A DNA stretch of 64,000 bases from Charina bottae (taxonomy: Eukaryota > Chordata > Lepidosauria > Squamata > Charinaidae), in assembly GCA_023362775.1 (NCBI GenBank), contig JALMGJ010000004.1, positions 81,458,798-81,522,797 of the forward strand, written 5' to 3'. Position 1 is the first letter of the stretch, and each line of letters opens with the position of its first letter. Position numbers and translations under genes: made by a program. This document shows, one piece after another, positions 35,039 through 46,935 of this stretch. The notes beneath the pieces were generated by a model. It saw nothing but the letters and a program-made list of their open reading frames with translations, ran no database searches and was not told the DNA's origin.

Positions 35039-36330
35039 CCTCATTTTCTAAACACTTTCAGAAATTGCCTATTAACCATCTTAAAGCTATTAGAGACCTT
35101 TGGAATGACAAGTTTGAAAAGTCGCCAGGTGAGTTTAGCTTTAATTCTGAACAAAGGGAAAATTAATTATTAGCTTAAGAACTTAAGGAATTTGAAATAA
35201 ACAGCAAAAAGCCAAATAAGATTTTGATCTAAGAAAGTTATAAATCGATTAAGGGTCCAGATAAATTTGTAATATTGACTTTTACTATAAGATTTTGGGA
35301 TTAACAATAAAAAATGAATAGCTTCTAATGGGAACCAAAAAATTTTTGGCTATCTTGGCTATTTTAAGTCATAACAAAGATAAGCAATTTTATGAATTTA
35401 GAAACTGGACACTAGAGGGGACTAAAGATTCTAGGTAGAAGGGAAAAAATACAAGCCTGCTTTTGGTGTCAGTCAGTACTGGGACTTACAAAATGATACA
35501 AAACATCATAACATTGAAAATATTAAAGGAGATATTTGAAGATGGAGCCAGAAATTAGTAGCTACAATATCAACAGTATCAGTAATGAGGTCTGACTCTG
35601 TGGATAGACTATATCCAAAAGATGTTAATGAGTGAATGACAGATGTGGAGCATATTTTTTTCTGACAAAACCGAGAAAGTACCAAAGTGGAACTACAAAT
35701 GATTTGGAAAAGGACACCTTAAAGGTAAAGGTAAAGGTTCCCCCCGCACATTTGTGCAGTCGTGTACGACTCTAGGGGCCGGTGCTCATCTCCGTTTGTT
35801 AGCTGAAGAGCCAGCGTTGTCTGAAGATGCTTCCATGGTCATGTGGCAGGCATGACGCACGCGGAACGCTGTTACCTACCCACCGAAGTGGTACCTATTA
35901 ATCTACTTGCATTTGCATGCTTTCGAATTGCTAGGTCGGCAAGAGCTTGGGCGAGTGCAGGAGCTCACTCCGTCACACGGGGCTATGGATTCAAACCTCT
36001 GAACTTGCGATCTTCCGATAAACAAGCCTGGCGTCTTAACCGCTGAGCCACCACACCCCCAAAGGACACCTTACTGGATATACAAATGAAACCAGCTGAA
36101 GTTTTAAAAATTAAAGGGGGAAATACAATTGACAAACCAAGAGAACCTGGAAAATGTTTTCTTATTGGATCTACAAAAAAGGCTTGTTAAACCCTTGAAG
36201 AAATCTGTGTGATGGGATAAAGAAGAATTGAAGAAAAATCAAATCCTATATTTGACAGTATTTGAATGAACAAAAGATTAAGACCATTATAAGTAGAAGG
36301 AAGGAATATAACGGAATGTAAAATGTTTTT
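35039..36330 (+). mobile_element. Probable L1 5' untranslated/ORF1 remnant, split by a SINE
   Basis: The flanks of the SINE join into one sequence: 'agtggaactacaaatgattt' with 'ggaaaaggacacctta' continues as 'ctggatatacaaatgaaacc'. Downstream, a degraded lysine/glutamate-rich signal (IQLTNQENLENVFLLDLQ) resembles the coiled-coil part of L1 ORF1. Upstream, 'gaaactggacactagagggg' resembles squamate L1 5' untranslated sequence as I recall it. No frame is intact. L1 identity is an inference. Confidence 0.35.
35722..36060 (-). mobile_element. Full-length Sauria-type SINE with 13-bp target duplication
   Basis: On the minus strand it starts at about 36060 with GGGGGTGTGGTGGCTCAGCG (tRNA-like A box). 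The B-box-like GGTTTGAATCC follows, then the SINE body 'caattcgaaagcatgcaaat', 'taccacttcggtgggtaggt' and 'gtcatgcctgccacatgacc'. It ends in a Bov-B-like tail 'agagtcgtacacgactgcac' followed by ACCTTT repeats. AAAGGACACCTTA flanks it at 35709-35721 and 36061-36073, a clean target-site duplication. Such SINEs are moved by Bov-B-type enzymes, fragments of which lie at 5075-5312 and 58130-61465. Confidence 0.9.
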
Positions 36331-37499
36331 GATCAAGGTTAAAATAATATCATTACACCTGAAAAGCATGTAAGTCATTTTTCCTAGATGATACTATATA
36401 TTGTCACAGTGGTTTTATTTATTTACAATATTTTAGACTGTTCCAAGCAGTTAAGACTCTGAATGGTGAACATCAAAACTGATTAAGCAAAAAAAACAAC
36501 CATAACAAAAAAATAGAAAAATCAAATGGATGCACAAATCAACTTGGGCCAAAGGCAAGGTACAATAATACCAATTTTGCAGCCTTGTGAGATGCAAAGA
36601 GAAAAGAAGCCAAGCATACTTCCAGGGAGTTTATTTCTACTACAGAAAATATTTTGTTAGTCATGGAATAGTCTGGGGTGTCAGCAATAAAATTGCCCAC
36701 AAAGTCAAATTAATTACTACAGTGAGAAATCATAATTAAGTTGCAGAGGGCTAGAAGTTTCTCAACTGGTATACATGTTATGTACAATCCATATACTGTT
36801 GAATTAACAAAGAAAAAATCCTGACATTTTAAAGAGATCATAAAATGGTTAATTTAGTTGCTTAAAAGGGGCATGTTATATTCTATTTGTTTTTTTAATA
36901 CTTCATTGTATTATTATAAAACACAAATTGTATTATTTTGAAATATGAATAATACATTGTATTATTTGGGTACAGTGGTATTTATACAATCTTGACTGGA
37001 GATTATTAACACTCTGATGATTCAGATAACTGAATCCTTTAAAAATTAACCTTTTAAAAATAAACCGTTAAAAACCTTTTAAAATTTCTAAAATACAGTA
37101 TTAATATTGATAAGCATAAGGTTTCTTAGATGTTATATCTAAAGCCAAGTGTGGCATCGATAAACGACTGCAAAATACATTAAATTATTTATTATATACT
37201 AAAATATTTCTATCTTATGCTTAATATTTAATACTAAAGTCTCCCCTAGATTGTTACTTATTGTTGTTTTTGCATATAAAACAAAGAAAAAGAGAAGACA
37301 GAAACAAGATTTTTTTTTAAAAAAAGACTATTTAATTTCTAACTTCCTCCTGCTTGTACCACTTCCAACTTATAAGCATTTAGGCCGTCTTAGAAACCAT
37401 AGTGTAAGTATTTATATTTGCCATGCTGTGTTATAATTGTATGTATTGGAAACATTCTTGCTTGAATTTGGTTAAACTTCTGTTGGGAATATAAAATAA
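36331..37499. other. Gene-free AT-rich stretch
   Basis: No gene or mobile element recognised. AT-rich near-repeats of 'tgtattattt' occur around 36900-36970. Confidence 0.5.
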
Positions 37500-38060
37500 C
37501 TTTGCCATTGCTACTTATTCTCCAAGTTTAAGTTCCAAATCAGATACTGTTGGAATTGTATCTTCCAGTGTTGGGCAAAATTTATTCTCGCTATCTTGAG
37601 CTTGTATTTTTGCAGTCTTTGTCTCAGTAAATTATGATATTTCTTGTTGATATTTGGGATTATACCTAGTAAGAAAAGTTGTGATTTCATTTCAAATTTA
37701 ATTTCCAAAATTTTCTGCATTGTACTATGTATATCTTTCCAGTACTTTTGAGGGTTTTTTGCATGTCCACCACATGTGGTACAATGTTCCTTCTATTTCA
37801 TGGCATTTCCAAGATTTATTACTATGATTTATCTATCTTGGAGATTACTGACAGAGTTGCGTACCATCTGTAAGATATTTTGTACCAATTTTCTTTTAGA
37901 TTGTAGTTTGGAGTAAATTTTATGGAATTGGTCTATAATTCTTCCCACTGTTGCGTTTTGACTGTTTCTTTACAGTTTTGCATCTATTTTGCCATACACT
38001 TTTTCATTTGTTCTGTCTTTTAGTTATATAGTATTTATTGTGATTTGTGACAAGTAATTT
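37500..38060 (-). pseudogene. L1 ORF2 C-terminal remnant
   Basis: Read on the minus strand, fragments 'taccacatgtggtggacatg' (YHMWWTC, the Cys-rich knuckle), 'ttcttactaggtataatccc' (FLLGIIP) and 'agaataaattttgcccaaca' (RINFAQH) line up with HMWWTC, FFLLGI and RLIFAQNW in the better copy at 58599-61034. A frame of 69 codons is open at 37720-37511. Upstream parts are too decayed to read. Confidence 0.65.
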
Positions 38061-40860
38061 ATTCTAAATATATGGATTTAAAATTATTGTGAAACAATCA
38101 TATATGCTTTTTATTAGAAGATTATTGTAATACAGCAGAGAATGCTCTTATACGTTTCATGCTTTTTTCTTTTTTATACTGGTCATTGATGGCAGTTAAA
38201 TAAATAAATATTTAATTCTGGCTGAAATTTTCTATTGTATTCTTCGGAAGATTTATTTCTATTCCAGAAGGTATCACAAGGGAGTTTTCCTATTATTTAC
38301 AGAATGTAATTATACCAAACCTTTATTATGAAAATATAAAATTGCAAATCATAGAACAAATATGCCCAGTTTCAAATTCAAAATCTAGTAATATTGCATG
38401 GTGTACACTGCATTGGCCATAGCATATCTTTCAGAACTTATTTTTGTGCTGTAATACTTATATTTGAACTAAAGACCTTACTGATTTCAACTACTTTTTA
38501 ATCTACTGTTTTTTCTCTTATTTAAAGAAACATAGCTTTGTAGAGTTATATGTACCTGCTTTGTATAGCAGAAAGCAAATACTATTTCACCAGTCTCAGG
38601 CATTACACCCATGTATATCATGGAATTAATTTGAAAATGAAAGCTGAGTCTTTGATCTACATGATATCATGGTTGTTTGCATAATAAAATCTCTCAAATC
38701 TTACATTTACCATGCAGGGGAGCTACTTTAGAATATATTTGATTATATTATAATTGCTGGGATGCCAACCTCCATTCTGCCTGAAGACTATTTTGTCAAG
38801 AGGCACAGTTCTAGTAATACCCAAGCAAATTCATTAGGGCTTGAGTGTGATTATCATATCAACAAATGTGTCACAGAATTGAGTCAGTAGATATTATTGT
38901 TGTATGCATTGCACCTCCCATTTTTACTGGAATATTCTTCTGTTCTTCTAAAACCCAATAGGTTTAACTACAACAAGCTACAAAGATGCTTAAGTAGTGA
39001 TAGTAACACAAACACCACTGTTTAATAGGCACTAGTATATGATTGTCAGAGTTTTTTAGTGATTACATCAAGCCAAAGACTCAGAATAAAGTTGGGTGAG
39101 CTGGCAGTATACAACTATTTGTAGTAAATTAAATTAAATTAAATTAAATTAAATTAAATATTAAATTAAATTAATTAAATTAAATTAAATTAAATTAAAT
39201 TAAATTAAATTAAATTAAATTAAATTAAATTAAATTAAATTAAATTATTAAGCATCATGAGTAAAGCAAACTAATGACATGGACATATTCTTTGACACAG
39301 TCTGCCTGAGTTGGTCAGCTATAGTAAATCTTCATTCTGGTAATCTAGAGGCATCTGTTTTTTGTGAAACTTATATGAAACAATTAACTTCATTTTAAGA
39401 ATGCTATTAAGGAGAATTTAGCATTTCTGTAAAAATCACAGAAACAATTTGGGCTAAATTTTAGTCATAGAAATTATTAAACAAGCTAAGAAAGATAGAA
39501 CCCTATACATTAAAACAACCCATTCTATCATGTATTATTCCTTTTCCTATCATTATGCATTGCTTGAATCTAAGAGATTACGGTGGAAGATTCTGACATT
39601 GAAGTGATAGCAATTTAGACAAGTTGGTTAAACTGTCAAGAATCTATAATACATCTTCAGGCCATCTGCAAACAGATGTTATAATTTAATCTTATCTATG
39701 CATCAATTATATGAACTGCCAAGAATATAGGTTCTACTATTATTGTATTTGTATTCAAGATATACATTGAGACGCATATCCTGAGCATGAAAGTGACATT
39801 TTCTTGTAATATTATAATAATAAAACACAATAAAAGAATAATCAGTTTTACGAATAAAGGCTTGTTCAGGCTCTTAAACAAAACTGACAAGACTCAGACT
39901 GCAATGTCTTCCATCAAGTACTAAGCCAACTGACATAATAATTATTTATCAGATGGCTGCTTGTGTTTGAGAACTATTAAGTCAATAATGAATGGGGAAC
40001 TTCAAGCCCACTGATCTTATCTGGTTTACCAAGTTCTCTCATCTCTCTAATTTTTGTTTAAGCTTCTTTACCTTTTTTAATAATTTGATTTCTATGCTTT
40101 TCCAAGTGATAAATGTTAGCTTTATTTTTTATTTGGGTTTGCAACCGTTGCAGGCACTAAGAATTGCAGCTGAACATCACACACTCCCATTGCAAATTCA
40201 ATCTTCTTGTGCATTCTCCTACTATGGTTTAAAGTAGTCTTTTTCTCTTATGTCACCTCATGTACTCTTGTCTATTTCAGATAGAACATTTTACTTCCTT
40301 ACTTTCCAATAGTTTATTAGCAATTTCACAGAGGAAGAAATTCTCCTTCAAATGAGCCAGTCCTTACTATTAGTTCCAATACCTCTTAAACCACCCTTTT
40401 ATTCTGACTGTTGTAGTAGCACAGTCAATAAAACTTTTGTCTTATTAAGTCAAACATTTTGGTTCAAAACTTGGCAGAATTTTTTAATTGTTATTTTTCT
40501 TTCCAAACTTATTTCTCATTTTTTTAAAAAATAAGTATTTTTCACCATTTTACAATTTTTCCAGACACTTGAGATAGATTTCACCCCCAGCTTCTAAACA
40601 GTCCATGACTATGGGTTAGGGTGCAGAGAAATTGTCCAATGGGAGGATGTGTTAGCTTACAGTCCAGACTGAATGCCTTGTAAGCTGTTATCAAAGTAGT
40701 CTGGACAGGATTTTCTTAGACTAGCCTAGAGTAAAGGCAGCAAGAGCACAGAGTAGGAACAACGTAAGAGTAGTAACAGATATGCCCTAGGGGTAATATA
40801 TCTGGGATACAAAAATCCAGATGAACATCAGATGGCAGCTGATACAGAAAACTCGATAAC
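38061..40860. other. Gene-free stretch with (TTAAA)n repeat
   Basis: Apart from the pentamer array at 39127-39247 I find no structure. Hydrophobic-looking frames of 60-80 codons near 39992-40534 have no recognised motif. Confidence 0.5.
39127..39247 (+). repeat. (TTAAA)n microsatellite
   Basis: About 24 pentamer units with two small interruptions near 39158-39175. Confidence 0.97.
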
Positions 40861-40888
40861 GATGGTGATGGTGATGGTGATGGTGATG
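40861..40888 (+). repeat. (GATGGT)n short tandem repeat
   Basis: Four to five hexamer units GATGGT ending in GATGAT. Short, with no context. Confidence 0.9.
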
Positions 40889-40924
40889 ATTCAGATCTGG
40901 TAGCTTTAAGCTAACCAATAGTAA

Positions 40925-41035
40925 ATGGCACTGACGATGTTACCTAGTTGGGTAATGAAAGGTTTGCACGCAAACAACCAAGCTCAGAGAGCACCAAGGA
41001 CTCTACAATTCAACCTTGAGCTATGTATATGATAA
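40925..41035 (+). mobile_element. Penelope-like element 3' end
   Basis: 'tcagagagcaccaaggactc' and 'caaccttgagct' match the reverse complement of 28371-28430. The 'gtaatgaaaggtttgcacgc' phrase corresponds to 'gcaatgaaacgtctgcaaga' there. It is the plus-strand terminus of the same family. Confidence 0.65.
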
Positions 41036-41637
41036 TTCTATTTAGAATAAAATTATGAGTTAATTTCACTTTTTTTTAGATTATGGTGACAATAGTTTTG
41101 TTTTGCTTTGTTTTGCAACCAGCCCTAAGAAAACAAATGTGAGTTGGACAGAAAACTGCATCATAAAATATATATGCAGTGCCTTTTGTGTGTCTGTGTG
41201 TGTGACATGCACAGAGAGAAATAATAAGAGAGCATGCATGTCTGACCACATATCATACAGAGAGAGAGAGGTACCGTGTGTCAAATACTTTCAAATACTC
41301 TAGCATATGCTCTGAAAACACTTGATTAAACACAACTATTAGATAAAGGAAATTAATTGAAATCTTTCCAGCTGGATATCTGAGGTCAGAAACAGCACTA
41401 GTTGATGACTAACTACATAGTCATTCTCCCATTATGTATGTATTAAAGGTAAACACGTAATAAAGATATATCCTGGATGTTCATCTAGGATGGGACTCAG
41501 GGCATGTCTTTCCATCATTTGTATCCTCTCTGACATAATGTTTCTAAGGTGTTACTTGCAGATTATTGCTAAGCATCTTAAGGATAGGCAAGAGTATCTG
41601 TGGTCTTCCAGGCATTGCTAAATCTCCAGAAGTGAAC
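41036..41637. other. Gene-free stretch
   Basis: Short GT- and GA-rich patches at 41188-41270. Nothing recognised. Confidence 0.4.
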
Positions 41638-41639
41638 TA

Positions 41640-41816
41640 CAGTTGCAATCAAAATTTTTCAACCCCCATACCACTTGACGTATTCATTGTGTTGAGCTAT
41701 TTCAATTGCTTTTGTTTGATTTGTTCATTGCAAACAGCTGAAAGTCTGTAAATTTTGACAATAAACCTAATTTGCAATGGGGGTTGAATTGGGGTTGAAT
41801 AATTTTGATAATTCTG
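41640..41816. mobile_element. Mariner/Tc1-type MITE, 177 bp
   Basis: Flanked by TA at 41638-41639 and 41817-41818. The left end CAGTTGCAATCAAAATTTTT, followed by CAACCCCC, pairs with the right end GGGGTTGAATAATTTTGATA plus ATTCTG when reverse-complemented. The right part also carries an internal second copy of the 'gggggttgaat' motif. It is too short to code for a transposase, so it is non-autonomous. The superfamily is inferred from the TA duplication and CAG ends. Confidence 0.75.
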
Positions 41817-41818
41817 TA

Positions 41819-42491
41819 TTGTTGGCTAAGAACCTAAATGATTCAGGAACTATGAAATTATATATTTATTTACAGAATGTTTAGATAAAACTATGGAATT
41901 CACTGCTACCAAATATAGTGATAATTATCAATTTGGATGGTTTAAATAGGAAATATGTGTGGAATCACAGGCAGAATATTTTAAATGCCTTTACTAGGGA
42001 GCACAGTGAAAGGGTTATGACCACGCTTGTGAGTTTCCTTTCGGCTACTGAACCAGCAGGACTTTTTTCATATTCTTATGATATCCAAGCTGGGTATGAA
42101 GATGGTTAAAAAAGAAATGTGATCCAGTAAGTAAAACATAAGCTAGAAAGTAAGCATATTGGAAAAGTAAAATTACGAAACAGAGAAATCAAATAAGCTT
42201 TATATCTATTTCAAACAGCTTTATAGTATTCTTTTGCAATTAAAAAAATGTTTTTAAAAAGGAAACATTCCATTCTGCATAATTTCAGCATATAAAATAA
42301 ACATTGTTTACCTATAAACACTATCCAATATAGCAATGACAAACACAAAATTATTGACCAATTACTCAATGAGATTTTAAAGTTATATAAAACTTCCTCT
42401 GAACTTAGTGTATATAATGGGATTGCTTTTTATTTAATTCAAGGAAGATTGCCCTGCAGCGACTTAAATCTAGAAATCCAAATATGCCATG
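41819..42491. other. Gene-free stretch
   Basis: No recognised feature. Confidence 0.4.
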
Positions 42492-42499
42492 ATGTAGAA

Positions 42500-42770
42500 C
42501 AGAGCTTTCCATACTGTGTGTCGCAACACAAAAGTGTGTCGCCACACACAGTCTGGTGTGTCGCCACACAACCCGGAAGCGCTGACCACCATCAGCGCTT
42601 CCGGGTTTTCCCGCGGCGACACACCAACGGCGGTGCGCAAAAACCTGAAAGCGGCAGCAGGGCTTCTGGGTTTTTGCGCGCTGCCGCAACGGCGGCACTT
42701 CCAGGTTTTCCCGGGTCGACACACCAACGGCGGTTGGTGTGTCGCCACGGTAAAAATTTGGATAGCCCTG
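42500..42770. mobile_element. hAT-type MITE, 271 bp, with multiple internal hairpins
   Basis: An exact 8-bp duplication ATGTAGAA flanks it (42492-42499 and 42771-42778). The ends are CAGAGCTTTCCATA and, in reverse complement, CAGGGCTATCCAAA, typical of hAT termini. The interior is GC-rich and full of CpG. A perfect 16-bp stem AACCCGGAAGCGCTGA / TCAGCGCTTCCGGGTT surrounds a 6-base loop, and TGTGTCGCCAC / CGACACACCAACGGCGG words recur in both orientations. Several short overlapping frames here are artefacts of the composition. No transposase is encoded. Confidence 0.9.
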
Positions 42771-42929
42771 ATGTAGAATATCTGCTTAAGTTTCCAAATC
42801 TAGAAAGTTATTATATTGTCCATGGCATGCCAGTAATCTTTGCCCAGCATAAAACTCTTTATGGAGAAGATAATTCTATGAGTGTTTATACTGTATAGTC
42901 TGAAAATATGTATCACATATTCTAATATG

Positions 42930-43130
42930 TTTTCTGTAGTGGATAAGGCACCAGGCTAGAAACCAGGAGACTGTAACTTCTAATCCTGCCTTGGGCCAGT
43001 CACACATTCTCAGCCCTAGAAAGGAGGCAATGGCAAACCACTTCTGAAAAACCTTGCCAAGAAAACTGCAGGGATGATTCCAGGCAGTTGCCAGGAGTTG
43101 ACATAGACTCAAAGGCACCAAAAATATATA
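42930..43130 (+). mobile_element. tRNA-derived SINE with Bov-B-like tail
   Basis: The head 'tagtggataaggcaccaggc' with 'tagaaaccaggagactgtaa' and 'cttctaatcctgcc' is tRNA-like, with a decayed B box. It is followed by 'ttgggccagtcacacattct', 'aggcaatggcaaaccacttc', 'cttgccaagaaaactgcagg' and 'caggagttgacatagactca', the last resembling the Bov-B terminus. It ends in an A-rich tail. Confidence 0.7.
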
Positions 43131-45769
43131 TACAACCCTAATATATAATTTTGAAGTATTGCAGAATTATATTCTATCTACTTGAGAGGTGAAAAAATCT
43201 TACTGCAGAATAAATTTGGAGAAATATATTTAATAGCAGTAAGGCCATATTTTTCTAGAAATAAATCTTCATTCCTAGTTGTTCATGCTTATTTTTTTTT
43301 CTCAACTAAGGTTTATATTTTGAGACAAAATAACAGATGCCAATTAGCATAATTGAGTGTTAAAAATAACATTAATGCCTCTATTAGTTATAATATATTC
43401 ACCCAAATGTTTCATTAACTTACTAATGTAATATTAATGAGAAAACTAAGTAAAATTTCCTGGTCCCAGCAATTGCAAACTGCCAGCTAATCATTAAATC
43501 CCATGTACCATTTCACTTAGTTTCATCTGCACAGGTTATTTTGCAAATTCTCATTCACTGTTCACAAAAGAACAATTTGAGTTACTTCAAAAATTAATTA
43601 GACATTTGTATGAAAGCCACTAGAACAACTGCTCCTCCTGTGAGTTCATAAAGCTGTTTAATTTGCTTTTGTAATTTCATTCAGAGAAGCTGGCAATGCC
43701 ACAATAAAACACAGCATGCATAAATACGAAGCCAAATTTCTTACTTAATTGTTCACTTTCATTTACTATGTTCATTTAAAAGATGCAAGTGCTAACACCT
43801 TTTAACCTCACCGATGACACAGCTGGGACACTCTTCACACATAATACACAGCAGCTTGGAATAATGCACCCCTTGTCAATTGGTAAAGACTATTCCAATT
43901 TATATTTACAGCCTACATTTGCAACTGGCAAGGGGATAAATGAATCCTCTCTTGGATACTTTACATTTTATCATGCTTATACTTTACCAGCTAACTGTTT
44001 GAACAAAGAAAAAGAAATGGTATTCTAAATTAACCTATATCCATGCTAAAATGCTGCATAATAATCATAAAGCATATTTACAGTGTCATCTTTTTAATTC
44101 AGCTTATTTATTCTGTTATTTATAACATTTCTTTTTCTATCAACAAATTTTGCTTAATCTAGAATGTACAAAATTCCAAGTCACAAAAACATGTAATTTA
44201 TTTTGAGATAGAATGTAAGAAATTCAGTTCATGTAATTATTGTTTTAGCTGAAGTGTATTTATTTAACAGCTATTCTTACAAAAAAAGATCTTCTACAAA
44301 ACAACAAGCATTGCCTAATTATGTTTCTGTATTATTCTTTAGGTCAGCCCATATTTGGTGATGGAAGCTAAAGTTTTTCTTCTTCTTTCTATATTTTAAA
44401 TTCAGGCATTTCTAAGGCAAAATCTGTTTGATGGTATTCAAATAGAATGCAAATTTTGACTTACTAGCCCACCAGCCCAGAGGTCCATCTGTTCAAGAGG
44501 AATTCTGCCCATTCCTAAAATACAGAGCTAATGTTGACAGTTTCCACAAAATAAATAAATAATAACTTCTAGTGAGCATAAATATATTTTCAATTACTAC
44601 TTAGTGCCAAATATTGTAATGGATCTGTTGATTTTATAGCCATTATGACTCTGAGATAACATCTTTTGGATTTCATGTGAGCAATAAATAAAAACAGACA
44701 TGAAACAGTTTTACTAAAACTGTGAAACATAGATTTATCCCAAATAAGACGGACGGACAGACAGGTGGATCTTTAACTATGTTTTAAAACGAGAATTATG
44801 AGGATATTAACACTAAGTAAACCCCAGAAAAACCTGAACATGGAGAAACTAAAGGACCATCAAGTCTAGCATTCTATTCAGATAACTATTGCCATTAAAA
44901 GCTCACAATACTGATACTGATTTAGAGGGTTTTCATTTAAGTACTGGTCAGTTAGCAATTCAGCCTCTACCAGTACTGTAAGTATGTGATGTTAGAATTG
45001 TTGTTGTTTTTGTTTTCAAAAATAAATGTCTTGCGTTACAAATATAATAATTTAAGGCAGGGTGGCAACATACTTTGGGTTGGGATTTGTTCCTCCAAAC
45101 TAGCTGGAGGTGCAGGTGAGGACCAACTTTTTAGATCATTTTTCATTTGGGGACAGGATTAAGGATGGAAATAGGAGGAAGAAATAATTGGGAAGCAAAT
45201 TATTTCCACTTCCACTCTTATATTTAATAAGAATATATTCCCTCATATAAATACCTGCAGTGTTTATGTCCTGAATGAAAGGAAATTCGTGACCAGGACT
45301 ACAGAAGTCTACTGGTTTGGATGATTCATAGTTACTAAATAAGCTTTCCACCATTCCAAAGGGGAGGTAGGGTTTTGCACACTCTTCTGCTTTACATAAT
45401 TGGCATGAAGAAATTTCATGTGTAGTGAAACAAATACTGCAGGGAATATATTGAATGGACAAAGATTTGATTTATCTTCCCTTTTTCATCATAAATAATC
45501 ATAAATCAATTACTAACTAATTATTAAAAAGATATTATTAATATTAGTTAAATATAATAAACATTAAATTATCAATACATTTTTTAAAAATTAATTATAG
45601 CCAATGTAGGAATTTTTCTCAAAGTAGATATCAGTGATAATGCAAAATTCATTTTCAGATTAATTTTCCCACACACACAAACAAACTTAGGGCATTTTTT
45701 TAAGATTGTCTTTCACCTGAGTGGTACATTTAAAAATATTATCTACTAATATTTTTAATGGGGACAATA
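43131..45769. other. Gene-free stretch
   Basis: An open frame of 81 codons at 43783-44028 (plus) and one of 108 codons at 45462-45136 (minus) have no recognised domain or convincing splice sites. No element ends found. Confidence 0.45.
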
Positions 45770-46345
45770 TTTGCCTGATATATAATAGTTTCTGGACAAT
45801 GTATAAAGTCTGAATTTCTCTCTACAACCATGTGACCCTTCTTGCCAGCTGATATGATATGTATTTGCCTTATTTGAATTTAATATAAACCCAGAATATT
45901 CACCATATAATTCTACTACTTCTACAAATTTAGTTATAGGTTTTATTAAAAAAAATAGTAACCACTGAAAAAAGTCAAAATATCATCTGCATATAACAGC
46001 ATCTTATATTCAAATTCATCCAAGCAAATTAACTTAACAAATTACACCAAGGGTTTCAACACCAAATTAAAAATTAGAAGAGACAAAGGACATCCTTGAT
46101 GAGTTCCTGGTTGCATTTTAATTATGGGTGAAATAATCTTACTGGAAAATTGTTTGAGCAGAAGGTTTAAGATAATAAAATGTAATCCAAGAAATATATT
46201 TCATAGCAAAATCTAAACTTTTATAGCACTTGAACACGAAACTTGATTTGAACCTTATCAAAAGCTTTTTCTGTATCCAAGAAAGCCAACACTGACTCTT
46301 GTTTACACAGCTATTATATCAAACAAAAGTCTTATCCGAAGCTTG
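45770..46345 (-). pseudogene. L1 ORF2 remnant, minus strand
   Basis: On the minus strand 'tggatacagaaaaagctttt' with 'gataaggttc' gives DTEKAFDKV. 'ttatatgcagatgatatttt' gives LYADDIL, the YADD active site about 270 bases further on, as expected for L1 reverse transcriptase. Stops and frameshifts throughout. The remnant stops at the LTR at 46351, so the gypsy element lies against or in it. Confidence 0.65.
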
Positions 46346-46350
46346 ACTTC

Positions 46351-46806
46351 TGTGAGGATCCCAGTTCTAATCTTCACAATCAGCAACTTAAACACAAGTC
46401 ATGTAGAATATGAATAGGTTCTGTTTAATAAATAATAGCATCTAGTTCCAAAGCGAAGACACAATTAAACTTTCGCGCCCAATTCAGCAGCTTAAAGCAT
46501 TTTCCCCCTTCAAGGCCCCCTTTCTCCTAAAGACACCAATTGCTGGTAACTTTCCTTTTCATCTCCTGGGTTCACCTCCACTGCCCACGCCATCCCTGCT
46601 CTCTTCAGATGGTATTTGTCCTTGACTTTCCCTCTTTTACCCAAATACCTCTCCAATGGCTTGAGAAAAAATGCCGGCCATTTTTTTACGCGGTTTCTAT
46701 TCAGCATCATATCTCCACCTCTCTGACTCTCTACTCGCTGTCTGCATTTCATGTCAAGATGGAAGAAGACTGGCTCCCATCGTGACATATCTCCGGTCCC
46801 ATAACA
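46351..46806 (-). repeat. Gypsy 3' LTR
   Basis: On the minus strand 456 bases from TGTTATGGGACCGG to GGGATCCTCACA, so the ends are TG...CA with TGT/ACA inversion. An AT-rich 'ttatttattaaacagaacc' lies about 90 bases from the end and may hold the polyadenylation signal. A purine-rich GCAAGGGGTGAATG directly precedes it (46807-46820) and fits a polypurine tract. Confidence 0.8.
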
Positions 46807-46935
46807 CATTCACCCCTTGCAAGCATGAAAATACAGGTTTACAGTTTGTACAAGGAAAAAATAATGCAGATATGTAACATAGTTCAAAGAAAGAAATCGA
46901 ATACATTGCAGCAATCAGAAAGGAGAATTAGCAGT

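Noticed and set aside
42405..42898. Four overlapping open frames of 86-149 codons, Arg/His/Pro-rich
   Set aside because: They all lie in and around the CpG-rich hairpin MITE at 42500-42770. GC-rich sequence has few stops, so they are compositional artefacts.
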